Below are positions 10,201-17,758 of a stretch of 64,000 nucleotides of DNA, piece by piece. Both the position numbers and the translations under genes were made by a program. Position 1 is the stretch's first letter; each line of letters starts with the position of its first letter. Source of the stretch: Streptococcus ovis DSM 16829 (GTDB lineage Bacteria; Bacillota; Bacilli; Lactobacillales; Streptococcaceae); assembly GCF_000380125.1 (NCBI RefSeq), contig NZ_KB904563.1:122323-186322 (forward strand), read 5' to 3'. Below the pieces are notes generated by a model, which saw nothing but the letters and a program-made list of their open reading frames with translations, did not search any database and was not told the origin of the DNA.

Positions 10201-11547
10201 ATGACCACTGCTAAAACTTACATCGAAACGAGCTTTGAAGCTGTAAAATCCCGTAATCCTCACGAAACTGAATTTCTCCAAGCGGTAAAAGAGTTATTTA
10301 ACACTCTCGAACCTGTCTTTGAAGCCCACCCTGAATACATCACAGAAAATATCCTTGCGCGTATCGTTGAGCCAGAGCGCATCATCAGCTTCCGTGTGCC
10401 ATGGACTGACAAAGACGGAAACGTCCAAGTAAACCGCGGTTACCGCGTCCAATTTAACTCTGCTGTCGGCCCATACAAAGGGGGACTTCGCTTCCACCCA
10501 ACTGTTAATCAATCCATCTTGAAGTTCCTCGGCTTTGAGCAAATCTTCAAAAACGTCTTGACCGGTCTACCAATCGGTGGCGGTAAAGGTGGTTCAGACT
10601 TTGATCCAAAAGGCAAGACCGACGTTGAAATCATGCGTTTCTGCCAAAGTTTCATGACAGAATTGCAAAAACACATCGGTCCATCGCTTGATGTTCCAGC
10701 TGGTGATATTGGTGTTGGAGGTCGCGAAATTGGTTATATGTATGGTCAATACAAACGCCTTCGTCAGTTTGATGCTGGTGTCTTGACTGGTAAACCTCTT
10801 TCAATGGGAGGCTCTCTCATCCGTCCAGAAGCAACTGGCTATGGTCTTGTCTACTTCACAGATAACATGCTAAAAGCAAACGGAAAATCATTCGACGGAC
10901 AAACTGTCCTCATTTCTGGTTCTGGAAATGTCGCTCAATTTGCTGTGCAAAAAGCAACAGAACTCGGTGCTAAAGTCATTTCTGTATCAGACTCAAATGG
11001 TTATGTCATTGATGAAACAGGTATCGACTTCGACCTTCTCTGCGACGTGAAAAATAACCGTCGCGCTCGTTTGACAGAGTACGCTGCTGAAAAAGCAACC
11101 GCTACTTACCACGAAGGGTCTGTATGGAATTATGCAGGTCATGCCGATATCGCATTGCCATGTGCTACTCAAAATGAAATCAATGGTGCACAAGCTGCTG
11201 CCCTCATCCAAAACGGTGTTTACTGTGTCGCTGAAGGTGCCAATATGCCAAGCGATCTTGATGCCATCAACACTTACAAAGCAAACGGCGTTCTCTATGG
11301 TTTGGCAAAAGCAGCCAACGCCGGTGGCGTTGCCGTATCAGCTCTTGAAATGAGTCAAAACAGCCTTCGTCTCTCATGGACTGCTGAAGAAGTGGACAAT
11401 CGCCTCAAAGACATCATGGCAAACATCTTCAACACAGCCAAAGAAACAGCTGAAAAATACAACCTTGGTACAGACTACCTCGCAGGTGCCAACATCGCAG
11501 CCTTTGAACAAGTTGCGGACGCAATGATCATGCAAGGATTGGTATAA
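10201..11547 (+). CDS. gdhA: NADP-specific glutamate dehydrogenase
   Basis: A 448-aa hexameric-type enzyme joining 2-oxoglutarate and ammonia to glutamate with NADPH. The substrate-binding part shows GPYKGGLRFHP and the catalytic-lysine region GLPIGGGKGGSDFDPKG (about residues 120-138); the C-terminal Rossmann domain has ISGSGNVAQFA (about 239-249). Length is typical of the NADP enzymes. Monocistronic between a strong promoter and a perfect-stem terminator. Two CodY-like boxes flank the promoter, which fits known nitrogen and branched-chain amino acid control of gdhA in streptococci. RBS is AAAAGGAG. Confidence 0.96.
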   Translation: MTTAKTYIETSFEAVKSRNPHETEFLQAVKELFNTLEPVFEAHPEYITENILARIVEPERIISFRVPWTDKDGNVQVNRGYRVQFNSAVGPYKGGLRFHPTVNQSILKFLGFEQIFKNVLTGLPIGGGKGGSDFDPKGKTDVEIMRFCQSFMTELQKHIGPSLDVPAGDIGVGGREIGYMYGQYKRLRQFDAGVLTGKPLSMGGSLIRPEATGYGLVYFTDNMLKANGKSFDGQTVLISGSGNVAQFAVQKATELGAKVISVSDSNGYVIDETGIDFDLLCDVKNNRRARLTEYAAEKATATYHEGSVWNYAGHADIALPCATQNEINGAQAAALIQNGVYCVAEGANMPSDLDAINTYKANGVLYGLAKAANAGGVAVSALEMSQNSLRLSWTAEEVDNRLKDIMANIFNTAKETAEKYNLGTDYLAGANIAAFEQVADAMIMQGLV

Positions 11548-11553
11548 AAAAGC

Positions 11554-11582
11554 AAAAAGAGTTGGAAATCCAACTCTTTTTC
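11554..11582. terminator. gdhA terminator (bidirectional)
   Basis: Perfect 12-bp stem AAAAAGAGTTGG / CCAACTCTTTTT with a 4-nt loop between the convergent gdhA and ATPase genes. Confidence 0.92.
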
Positions 11583-11610
11583 CATTTTATCCAAATTGAT
11601 TATATACTCT

Positions 11611-12327
11611 CTATTCTTTAAATAGTCGGTAAAACAGAGCCTGCCTATTGTTGATAAACATTTCTGTCACACGGAAACTGTCCGTTTCCTCATAGGTACA
11701 TGCGTGAATCCCATTTTGGCCAAAAGAATAGATCGTTGCATTTGGAATTCCTAATAAAATAGGAGAGTGAGTCACAATAATAAATTGTGCTCCTTTTTTT
11801 GCGTAATCATGTATCTCCTTCAACAAAGTTAACTGTCGCTGTGGAGATAAGGCCGATTCTGGTTCATCAAGAAAATAGAGACTATCCGCTTGAAATTGCT
11901 CTTGAATCAGCATTAAAAAACCTTCACCATGTGAACGTTCATGATACTTGCGAGAAGGGTGTAGCCTATCCGCATAATACTCTTCTTGGGTTGCTACATT
12001 ATAAAAACTTTCCGCTCTTAGAAAATAGCCCCACTTTTCCTTCCTCGCACCTTTCACAATCCGTATCGCATCATGTAGTTCCGAATGAGTATCATATGTA
12101 GAAAAGACATAATTTTTTGTTCCTCCTTCCGGATTAAAACCATGAGCCACTGCAATTGCCTCCAGCAAGGTTGATTTCCCACTCCCATTTTCTCCAACAA
12201 AAAACGTGATTGGCTGATAAAAATCCAATTTCTCAAGCCCCTGAAGGGCAGCAATTTCCCTCAAGTAACTATCCTGATCCACCTTATTCCAATCAAATAG
12301 AATACTCTGAATGATTTGATGATTCAT
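11611..12327 (-). CDS. AAA/ABC-type ATPase with RecF-like fold
   Basis: A 238-aa soluble ATPase of the AAA_23/SMC-like ABC class. Walker A is GENGSGKST, an ABC-signature-like segment SHGEGF lies in the middle, Walker B is LYFLDEPESALS, and an H-loop follows in IIVTHSPI. There are no membrane segments, and no permease gene is adjacent. Similar stand-alone ATPases are of uncertain role and occur both as housekeeping and in defence pairs; no nuclease partner is seen here. The ATG at 12327 is preferred because AGAGGG precedes it at good spacing; another ATG lies seven codons upstream without an RBS. Confidence 0.8.
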   Translation of the reverse strand: MNHQIIQSILFDWNKVDQDSYLREIAALQGLEKLDFYQPITFFVGENGSGKSTLLEAIAVAHGFNPEGGTKNYVFSTYDTHSELHDAIRIVKGARKEKWGYFLRAESFYNVATQEEYYADRLHPSRKYHERSHGEGFLMLIQEQFQADSLYFLDEPESALSPQRQLTLLKEIHDYAKKGAQFIIVTHSPILLGIPNATIYSFGQNGIHACTYEETDSFRVTEMFINNRQALFYRLFKE

Positions 12328-12380
12328 ATCACGTCCCTCTTTCAGCATATGTTTGCGATACCAAGATTCCTGTACTCCCT

Positions 12381-13235
12381 TTACTTCCCAGAAACCACGG
12401 TCAACAATGGCAATTCGATTCCGGCTTCGACCAGGGCTTCTTGATAAAGGGCATAGAATGTATGATAGATGGCATATTGCTGACCATTTTCCACAATCAG
12501 ATTGACCCGATACGAAAACTGCCCATTTGGCGAGGTCTGAGCCCCCAATACAGTACAGCCTTTAATCTGCTCATGTTTTGGAATTTCACGTAAATTCACT
12601 TCTTCAATTACCTGGGAAACTTTCTCCAAATTAACCGTTGGATAAAGGGGAATATCAATCTGGGCCCGCATATCGCCACGGGATTTATTGCTAACAACTA
12701 AAATATTCCGATTGGGAATAAAATGCAGGGTTCCATCTGCGTCACGAACCTGCGTTGTCCGAATCCCAACGCTGACAATAGTCCCCTCCACTACAATCGG
12801 ACCATTGGTTAAACGCACCACATCTCCTACATCAAATTGACGTTCAATGAGGATGAAAAAGCCGTTGACCAAGTCAGACAAGAAGCCCTGAGCTCCCATC
12901 CCGATGGCGACTCCAGCAATTCCAGCGCCCGCCAATAAGCTCGAAACAGGTAGGCCTAAAATACTTAAGATAGAATAAATCAAAATAAAATAAAGAGCAT
13001 AATTCAGACTATTCTCAATTAAACGCATAATCGTTTTTTGTCGACCAATATCTCGGCTAGACAACTTCAACGATGGGGCTATGATTTTTCCTACTGATGT
13101 CCGAATAACTTTCTTTGCAATATAAAACACGATAGAAAGCAACAGTAGCGACAATCCTTTGTTGAAAAAGGTTGTCAAAATGGCTTCAACGTCAAATTGT
13201 GCGAGGTATTTTGTTAAAAAATGTGTCATATCCAT
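12381..13235 (-). CDS. MscS-family small-conductance mechanosensitive channel
   Basis: A 284-aa membrane protein with three N-terminal helices (about residues 20-45, 70-95, 95-125). The pore-lining third helix and the start of the beta domain are well conserved (GAGIAGVAIGMGAQGFLSDL then FILIERQFDVGD). The C-terminal alpha/beta vestibule domain is present. It releases solutes on hypo-osmotic shock. RBS AAGGA precedes the chosen start. It ends about 50 bp before the ATPase gene and may be cotranscribed with it. Confidence 0.9.
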   Translation of the reverse strand: MDMTHFLTKYLAQFDVEAILTTFFNKGLSLLLLSIVFYIAKKVIRTSVGKIIAPSLKLSSRDIGRQKTIMRLIENSLNYALYFILIYSILSILGLPVSSLLAGAGIAGVAIGMGAQGFLSDLVNGFFILIERQFDVGDVVRLTNGPIVVEGTIVSVGIRTTQVRDADGTLHFIPNRNILVVSNKSRGDMRAQIDIPLYPTVNLEKVSQVIEEVNLREIPKHEQIKGCTVLGAQTSPNGQFSYRVNLIVENGQQYAIYHTFYALYQEALVEAGIELPLLTVVSGK

Positions 13236-13290
13236 CCTTCCTTCACGCTCTTATTATATCATAAAAAGGACGCGATTCTTTTATAAACGA

Positions 13291-13326
13291 AAAATGGCAG
13301 TAAGACAGGTATCTTACGCCATTTGC
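13291..13326 (-). terminator. Terminator overlapping the MFS gene stop
   Basis: AAATGGCGTAAGA / TCTTACTGCCATTT stem with one mismatch and a following T run on the minus strand. The stop codon lies inside the stem. Confidence 0.8.
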
Positions 13327-14570
13327 TGTATACTTTTTACATTATATAAAATGAGGAAGAGAGACACAATTAGAAACAAGAAAGCAATCTGTGTAGCCGA
13401 CAAAAATAGTACCATCATCGAAACGAAGAATTGAGTGAAGACCACTCCTAATCGAAAATAGGTTGAAATCCCACCATCAATCGTCGCTAGTGTCTCTTCT
13501 GGTAGTCGATTATAAATCAAGGCCCCAAACTTTGGATTCACCGCTCCGGCAGTGATTCCGGTTGCAAAAAGACTTGCCATCATCCAGTAAGGTTGTCGGA
13601 AATAGAGAGCAAGAAAAATCAAACTCGTCCCAATACAAGCTAAACGAAGCAGGGTGAAAATATCTACCTTTTGTAACACATTCATGGTCAAGATACTGCC
13701 GAGGATATTCCCTACTGTCATACTTATGGTCAAGGTAGCGATGGTTGTCGCAGAATTGACAATGATAAAGTCTTTATGAGTACTCATCATCAAGAGACCA
13801 ATTGTCCCTAAGACTGCCAGAATTCCATTAATAACAGGCACAATCACCATGGACATTTTTAATTCTGGAATGCGATTCATTTCTCTCAGAGCGAGTTTAA
13901 GACTGTGCCCTAATCCTTGAACCAGTTTTTTCTCCTGTCCCCCTTTATTATTTTCATCTATTTTCACTGGATGGTCGCGAAGCAATTTTTTTAGGGAAGG
14001 GGTAAGTCCCATCATGACCAAGAAAGAGACGAGAAAGGTCCCAGCATTGATAACAGCTAACTGCGTATACGTAAACCAGCCTACTAAAACTGCTGAAGCT
14101 GCTTGAAAGAAAATATTGAGCATAGCTGATACCGTCTGACGAAAAGCCATTGAAGTCTCGCGGTCTTCATTAGAGATAATCCGAAGGCTCAGTGGAATGT
14201 ACAAACCGCTCTCATACTGACCGGCCATATCCGAGAAGACATTGATGATACTCACAACCACCACAATCCAAAGGGCCGGTGTAAAAGACATAATAAAACC
14301 AACCAATAGATAGAGTAGTACTCGAAAAATCAACGTTACTTTAATCGTCTTAATTTTATCTGGCGTGCGGTCTGACAAATAGCCCGTAACAAACCCTGTA
14401 AGGACCGGCAGCATTTCCGATAAACTAACAAGGGATAAGGCTAGTTTGGGATCCGGTAAGAGCAAAATATAATTCATCATGGCCAAATAATACATGATAT
14501 CCCCAAAATTGGAGAGCATATCTGACGCCAAAACAGTCATGTATATCCGATTGTTTAAAATCTTTTTCAT
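13314..14570 (-). CDS. MFS transporter (macrolide-efflux/MefA-like branch)
   Basis: A 418-aa major facilitator protein with about 12 transmembrane helices and a longer charged central loop (about residues 190-215, KIDENNKGGQEKK). The loop-2/3 motif GYLSDRTPDKIK matches the MFS signature. The overall layout resembles the MFS_3/MefA group, which exports macrolides or other drugs, but the substrate is not determinable. Monocistronic with its own terminator; RBS AGGTAGGAAG. Confidence 0.8.
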   Translation of the reverse strand: MKKILNNRIYMTVLASDMLSNFGDIMYYLAMMNYILLLPDPKLALSLVSLSEMLPVLTGFVTGYLSDRTPDKIKTIKVTLIFRVLLYLLVGFIMSFTPALWIVVVVSIINVFSDMAGQYESGLYIPLSLRIISNEDRETSMAFRQTVSAMLNIFFQAASAVLVGWFTYTQLAVINAGTFLVSFLVMMGLTPSLKKLLRDHPVKIDENNKGGQEKKLVQGLGHSLKLALREMNRIPELKMSMVIVPVINGILAVLGTIGLLMMSTHKDFIIVNSATTIATLTISMTVGNILGSILTMNVLQKVDIFTLLRLACIGTSLIFLALYFRQPYWMMASLFATGITAGAVNPKFGALIYNRLPEETLATIDGGISTYFRLGVVFTQFFVSMMVLFLSATQIAFLFLIVSLFLILYNVKSIQQMA

Positions 14571-14646
14571 CTTCCTACCTCTATTTTTTGAATATTCTGA
14601 TAATTTTAGTGTTATTTTTTAGAGCAGAAGCATCTGCCCTAAAAAA

Positions 14647-15360
14647 CTAAATATAAATCACCTCAAGGCTACTAAATACAAAATCACCTGTCACAATCAA
14701 CTGCTTCTCCGCAGGCATTCCGCTCGGCTGTGCTTTGATATTGCTAAACACCTGATCTCCAACAAACTCAACAGACCAGTCTTGAGGAACGTAGAGTTTG
14801 ACAGATGAGAACACTGCATCGCCTGAATAGGTCCCCTTATCTCCGAGAATCAGCGCATTATCAAAATAGATGACTGTACTCGCAAAAACTGTATCTCCTG
14901 ATACATCTACGAAATCTCCATTGATGTAGCGGGTTTTACTCCCAAAAATCGTATCTGAGTCAGACTTCTGGTAGTCACTGCCCTTTTCACCCACGTGCTC
15001 AAATACACGGTCTCGCACATGCTCACCAATCGATTTCTCTTTAATCTTGATAGTAGTAGAACGTCGTTTCGGCTTCCATACCAAACTAAATCCAATTCCC
15101 GCCAATACCGCTGCGAGAATCAACGTCCCTATGGAAATATCAAACCAATCAAATATGGAATTGACACAAGAGAAAGACAAGACGCCCAAAACACCAGCTC
15201 CAATCCATTCTCCATCAAACAGATTATTGAGAGCTAAAATCCCAAAGCCAAGTGCCCCAACCATCGGCCATAAAGGGAGCCCCTCTAAGCCAAGTGAATC
15301 TTTAAATACAATAACTATCGCTAATCCAATCAAACCGAATCCTAATAGTGTTTTTTTCAT
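14647..15360 (-). CDS. LiaF-like membrane protein, partner of LytTR regulator
   Basis: A 237-aa protein with about four N-terminal helices in the first 95 residues, a basic linker (KPKRRSTTIKIKEK) and a C-terminal beta-rich domain of the LiaF/DUF2154 type made of repeated short strands (DTIFGSK, DTVFAST, DAVFSSV, QVFSNI, DFVFSSL). LiaF proteins restrain cell-envelope stress signalling. It starts 5 bp after the LytTR gene and is surely cotranscribed. By analogy with LytTR regulatory systems of streptococci (HdrRM, BrsRM), where the membrane protein inhibits the regulator, it may hold the LytTR protein inactive; that is inference. Confidence 0.75.
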   Translation of the reverse strand: MKKTLLGFGLIGLAIVIVFKDSLGLEGLPLWPMVGALGFGILALNNLFDGEWIGAGVLGVLSFSCVNSIFDWFDISIGTLILAAVLAGIGFSLVWKPKRRSTTIKIKEKSIGEHVRDRVFEHVGEKGSDYQKSDSDTIFGSKTRYINGDFVDVSGDTVFASTVIYFDNALILGDKGTYSGDAVFSSVKLYVPQDWSVEFVGDQVFSNIKAQPSGMPAEKQLIVTGDFVFSSLEVIYI

Positions 15361-15365
15361 TTTAT

Positions 15366-15812
15366 CTACCTCAATTCTTGTAGTTTTTCTTTCAGCAATT
15401 GGTAATAATGTCTGGAAACGTGTACTTGCTTATGGGTATCCACAAAGCAAATACTACTTGTTCCAGAGAAGGATTTATCCAGTGAATAGATAGCTTTAAT
15501 ATTGACAATAGTTGACTTAGCAACTCGACTAAAGATGGCTGGTAAATGTTCTTCCAGCTCATAGAGTTTCAACTTGACCTCATAGGCATTGTCCTTGGTG
15601 TGTCCAAAAATCTTACTACCATCCGTCTCAAAGAAAAGAATATCTTCTATTTTCAGGAAGTACTCACTACTTCCCTTGTAAAAAATCAGAGGTTTGCGAT
15701 TGAGTTGTTCAAGTGCTTCTTGGATTTGTGTGATTTGTCCATCCAATCGTGCTGTTCGAATCACAACTTCTGCTTCATCACAACTGCTGTCTAATTCTAT
15801 CCGAATCTTCAT
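15366..15812 (-). CDS. LytTR-family DNA-binding regulator
   Basis: A 148-aa protein with a C-terminal LytTR DNA-binding domain (about residues 45-148: IEDILFFETDGSKIF, FSRVAKSTIVNIKAIYSLD, VSRHYYQLLKEKL). There is no response-regulator receiver domain, so it is not a classic two-component regulator. The ATG at 15812 is preferred over one six codons upstream because AAGGAGG precedes it by seven bases. It heads a two-gene unit with a LiaF-like membrane protein. Two 10-bp direct repeats with 21-bp periodicity lie upstream of its -35 box, as expected for autoregulation by a LytTR dimer. Confidence 0.88.
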   Translation of the reverse strand: MKIRIELDSSCDEAEVVIRTARLDGQITQIQEALEQLNRKPLIFYKGSSEYFLKIEDILFFETDGSKIFGHTKDNAYEVKLKLYELEEHLPAIFSRVAKSTIVNIKAIYSLDKSFSGTSSICFVDTHKQVHVSRHYYQLLKEKLQELR

Positions 15813-15843
15813 CGCGAACCTCCTTTTCATTTTCTATGTATCC

Positions 15844-15871
15844 ATTATAGCAAGCCTTTTGAAAAAAACAA
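15844..15871 (-). promoter_or_regulatory. Promoter of the LytTR-LiaF-like operon
   Basis: Minus-strand TTGTTT, 16-bp spacer and TATAAT with extended TG (TGCTATAAT), about 30 bp before the LytTR start codon. Confidence 0.75.
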
Positions 15872-15880
15872 GGTCTTTTC

Positions 15881-15911
15881 AGTAAGTGGTGTATTTCAGT
15901 AAGTAAGTGGT
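15881..15911 (-). promoter_or_regulatory. LytTR-type direct-repeat operator
   Basis: ACCACTTACT occurs twice on the minus strand (15902-15911 and 15881-15890) with exactly 21-bp periodicity, the nearer copy 9 bp upstream of the -35 box. Two-turn direct repeats are the known binding-site layout of LytTR regulators. Confidence 0.65.
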
Positions 15912-15943
15912 AAAAAAGAGACCCCAAGTTTCCCTGAGTTCTC
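15912..15943 (-). terminator. Terminator of the AIM24/immunity unit
   Basis: GAGAACTCAG / TTGGGGTCTC stem with one mismatch, a 6-nt loop and a run of six T on the minus strand, abutting the LytTR operator. Confidence 0.65.
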
Positions 15944-15954
15944 CTTCTTTACTT

Positions 15955-16266
15955 TTATGAGGGCCCACCGCCAAATAATCCACCAAGAATCTGGCTCAGT
16001 GCAATGTCACTTCGATACCGCTGAGCCGTCTTTTGCACAGCACCAGCTAAATCAGTAATGGTCTTCGGGGCCGTGTATTTATTCGCCATCAAATACCAAG
16101 AAAGGCTGTGACTTAATTTGGTAAAAACCAGATTTTCAGGTTCATTTTTCTCCAAATCCGCTTTTGCCGCCAGACAGATTTGGTACAATTCTTCGTCTTT
16201 GGCCACTTCTTTGTCTAACAAGGCATTGTATAATAGTTCTACGATATCTTGATCTTTTTTCATCAA
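15955..16266 (-). CDS. Bacteriocin-immunity-like small protein
   Basis: A 103-aa, probably all-helical cytoplasmic protein. Its pattern (ELLYNALLDKEV, AKADLEKNEPENLVFTKLSHSLSW, then a helical C-terminal part) resembles the enterocin A/pediocin-like immunity family (EntA_Immun). Those proteins protect against class IIa bacteriocins at the mannose PTS. The tail LGGLFGGGPS is unusual. It lies 23 bp downstream of the AIM24 gene and shares its promoter, and no bacteriocin precursor is visible next to it, so it would be an orphan immunity gene. RBS is GAGAGGG. Family call is by pattern only. Confidence 0.6.
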   Translation of the reverse strand: MMKKDQDIVELLYNALLDKEVAKDEELYQICLAAKADLEKNEPENLVFTKLSHSLSWYLMANKYTAPKTITDLAGAVQKTAQRYRSDIALSQILGGLFGGGPS

Positions 16267-16289
16267 CTGCCCTCTCTTCTATTATCTGA

Positions 16290-17003
16290 CTAATTGCTAC
16301 CTGTTACGATATAACGTTGTAATTGACCTGCAAATTGTTGCAAATTCAAACTTTGAATGTAGATTTCTCCATAACCAGAGAAGGTATTGACCACACCTTC
16401 ACCTGTACCAATAGACTGCATAAAGCCATTTTCAAGGTGAATATCATAGTTAAGGTCACGGCTCCAAGCTACGACGTGCGCATTGTCTATGGTGATACTT
16501 TCGCCTTGCAATTCCAGTTTTTTAATAGAACCAAAACTATTGGCAAGAAGAGTCCCTTCTCCTTCAGTTGTCATCACAAAGAGGCCCCCTTGTCCCCCAA
16601 AGAAGGCACGACCAAGGCTTTGGCGTTCCATACTATATTGGGCGGAACCATCTAGAGCTAGGAAGGCACCGTCATTGAGGCGATATTGTTTAGCCCCTAG
16701 CTCCAAGGCAATCACTTGACCAGGAGTAGATGGAGCAAGAGCCAATTTCCCATCAGCTGCATTAGATACAGCTTCTGTGATAAACATGGACTCGCCTGAT
16801 ACCATCGAACGACCAAGGGCACCCACTAATTTACCTAAGCCCGATCCCTTTCCATTTAATCGTGTATTCAGACTGACGCTTGGCGTATGGTAAACCATAC
16901 TTCCTTGTTGAATATAGGCTGACTCACCTACTTCAAGAGCGATTTCTACCAGCGGAAACTGCATATTGCTTTCAATTGTGTATTTCATACGGTTATCAGA
17001 CAT
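16290..17003 (-). CDS. AIM24 / TIGR00266 family protein
   Basis: A 237-aa soluble beta-rich protein of the AIM24 family (formerly tryptophan-RNA attenuator-like). The family hallmark is a double beta-barrel-like fold; visible features are an N-terminal VEIALEVGESAYIQQGSMVYH block and a C-terminal SIGTGEGVVNTFSGYGEIYIQSL block. The biochemical function of bacterial members is not known. It heads a unit with the immunity-like gene and has a consensus promoter overlapped by a palindromic operator, which suggests specific regulation. Confidence 0.85.
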   Translation of the reverse strand: MSDNRMKYTIESNMQFPLVEIALEVGESAYIQQGSMVYHTPSVSLNTRLNGKGSGLGKLVGALGRSMVSGESMFITEAVSNAADGKLALAPSTPGQVIALELGAKQYRLNDGAFLALDGSAQYSMERQSLGRAFFGGQGGLFVMTTEGEGTLLANSFGSIKKLELQGESITIDNAHVVAWSRDLNYDIHLENGFMQSIGTGEGVVNTFSGYGEIYIQSLNLQQFAGQLQRYIVTGSN

Positions 17004-17016
17004 AAGAAAACTCCTT

Positions 17017-17066
17017 TTGTATTAGTTATTTAATACAATTGTATTCCTTTCCGAAAAAGTTGTCAA
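17017..17066 (-). promoter_or_regulatory. AIM24 promoter with palindromic operator
   Basis: Minus-strand TTGACA (17061-17066), 17-bp spacer and TACAAT (17038-17043). A perfect inverted repeat TTGTATTA-N6-TAATACAA (17017-17038) covers the transcription start, and ATACAATTGTAT overlaps the -10. This looks like a repressor site; the regulator is unknown. Confidence 0.75.
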
Positions 17067-17090
17067 GAAGAAACATGTTTATTCTGCGTT

Positions 17091-17585
17091 CTACTGAACT
17101 TCTGTCATCAAGCCAGTATCCACATCATAGACCGCACCGCTAATGATGACATCATCAGGAATTAGGGGGGACTGACGTAGCAGTTCCATGTCTTCTTGTA
17201 CACTTTCTTCTACATCTTTGAAAGGCAGGAAATCCTGTCCTTTGACATCAACACCTAGTTCTTGATGGATATGCTCTGCAAAATCCTCATTAGTGAACGT
17301 CTGCGCCCCACAATCCGTATGATGGAGGACGACTATTTCTCGCGTTCCCATCTGTTGTTGTGAAATAACCAAAGAACGAATCACATCCTCTGTCACTCGA
17401 CCACCTGCATTCCGCAAGATATGGGCATCTCCTAGTGCCAACCCAAGAGCAGGTGCCACATGAAGACGAGAATCCATACAGGTCACAATAGCCACTTGTG
17501 TTTTGGGTTTCAAGGGCAGATGGGCAGTTCCATGGAGATCTGCGTAAGCTCGATTGGTCTTTAAAAAACGGTCAAAATAGGACAT
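17091..17585 (-). CDS. Beta-class carbonic anhydrase
   Basis: A 165-aa cytosolic zinc enzyme interconverting CO2 and bicarbonate. Zinc ligands are in TCMDSRL (Cys and the Asp/Arg dyad) and LHHTDCG (His and Cys), in the order typical for beta-carbonic anhydrases. The ATG at 17585 is preferred because AAGGA precedes it; the frame is open 16 codons further. It lies downstream of radA in the same direction, the same order as in pneumococcus, but the radA terminator separates them. Confidence 0.9.
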   Translation of the reverse strand: MSYFDRFLKTNRAYADLHGTAHLPLKPKTQVAIVTCMDSRLHVAPALGLALGDAHILRNAGGRVTEDVIRSLVISQQQMGTREIVVLHHTDCGAQTFTNEDFAEHIHQELGVDVKGQDFLPFKDVEESVQEDMELLRQSPLIPDDVIISGAVYDVDTGLMTEVQ

Positions 17586-17685
17586 CACTTTCTTCCTTTC
17601 TTCTGTCAAAACAGGGTAGCCTGCGGCATCCAAAATGTTCTAAAAATTTGTTCCATCCTATCATTTTCAACGCATTCTGTCACGC

Positions 17686-17711
17686 AAAAAGCCTGCCCAA
17701 GGCAGACTTTT
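17686..17711 (-). terminator. radA terminator
   Basis: Stem AAAAGTCTGCC / GGCAGGCTTTT with a short loop and a following T run on the minus strand. Confidence 0.85.
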
Positions 17712-17758
17712 ATGTTTGTTCTTGCTTGATAAAACACCAATTTATCAGCTGGCACATC

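Noticed and set aside
11611-12327. Defence system built on the stand-alone ATPase
   Set aside because: No nuclease, reverse transcriptase or toxin-like partner lies beside it; the neighbours are an MscS channel and gdhA.
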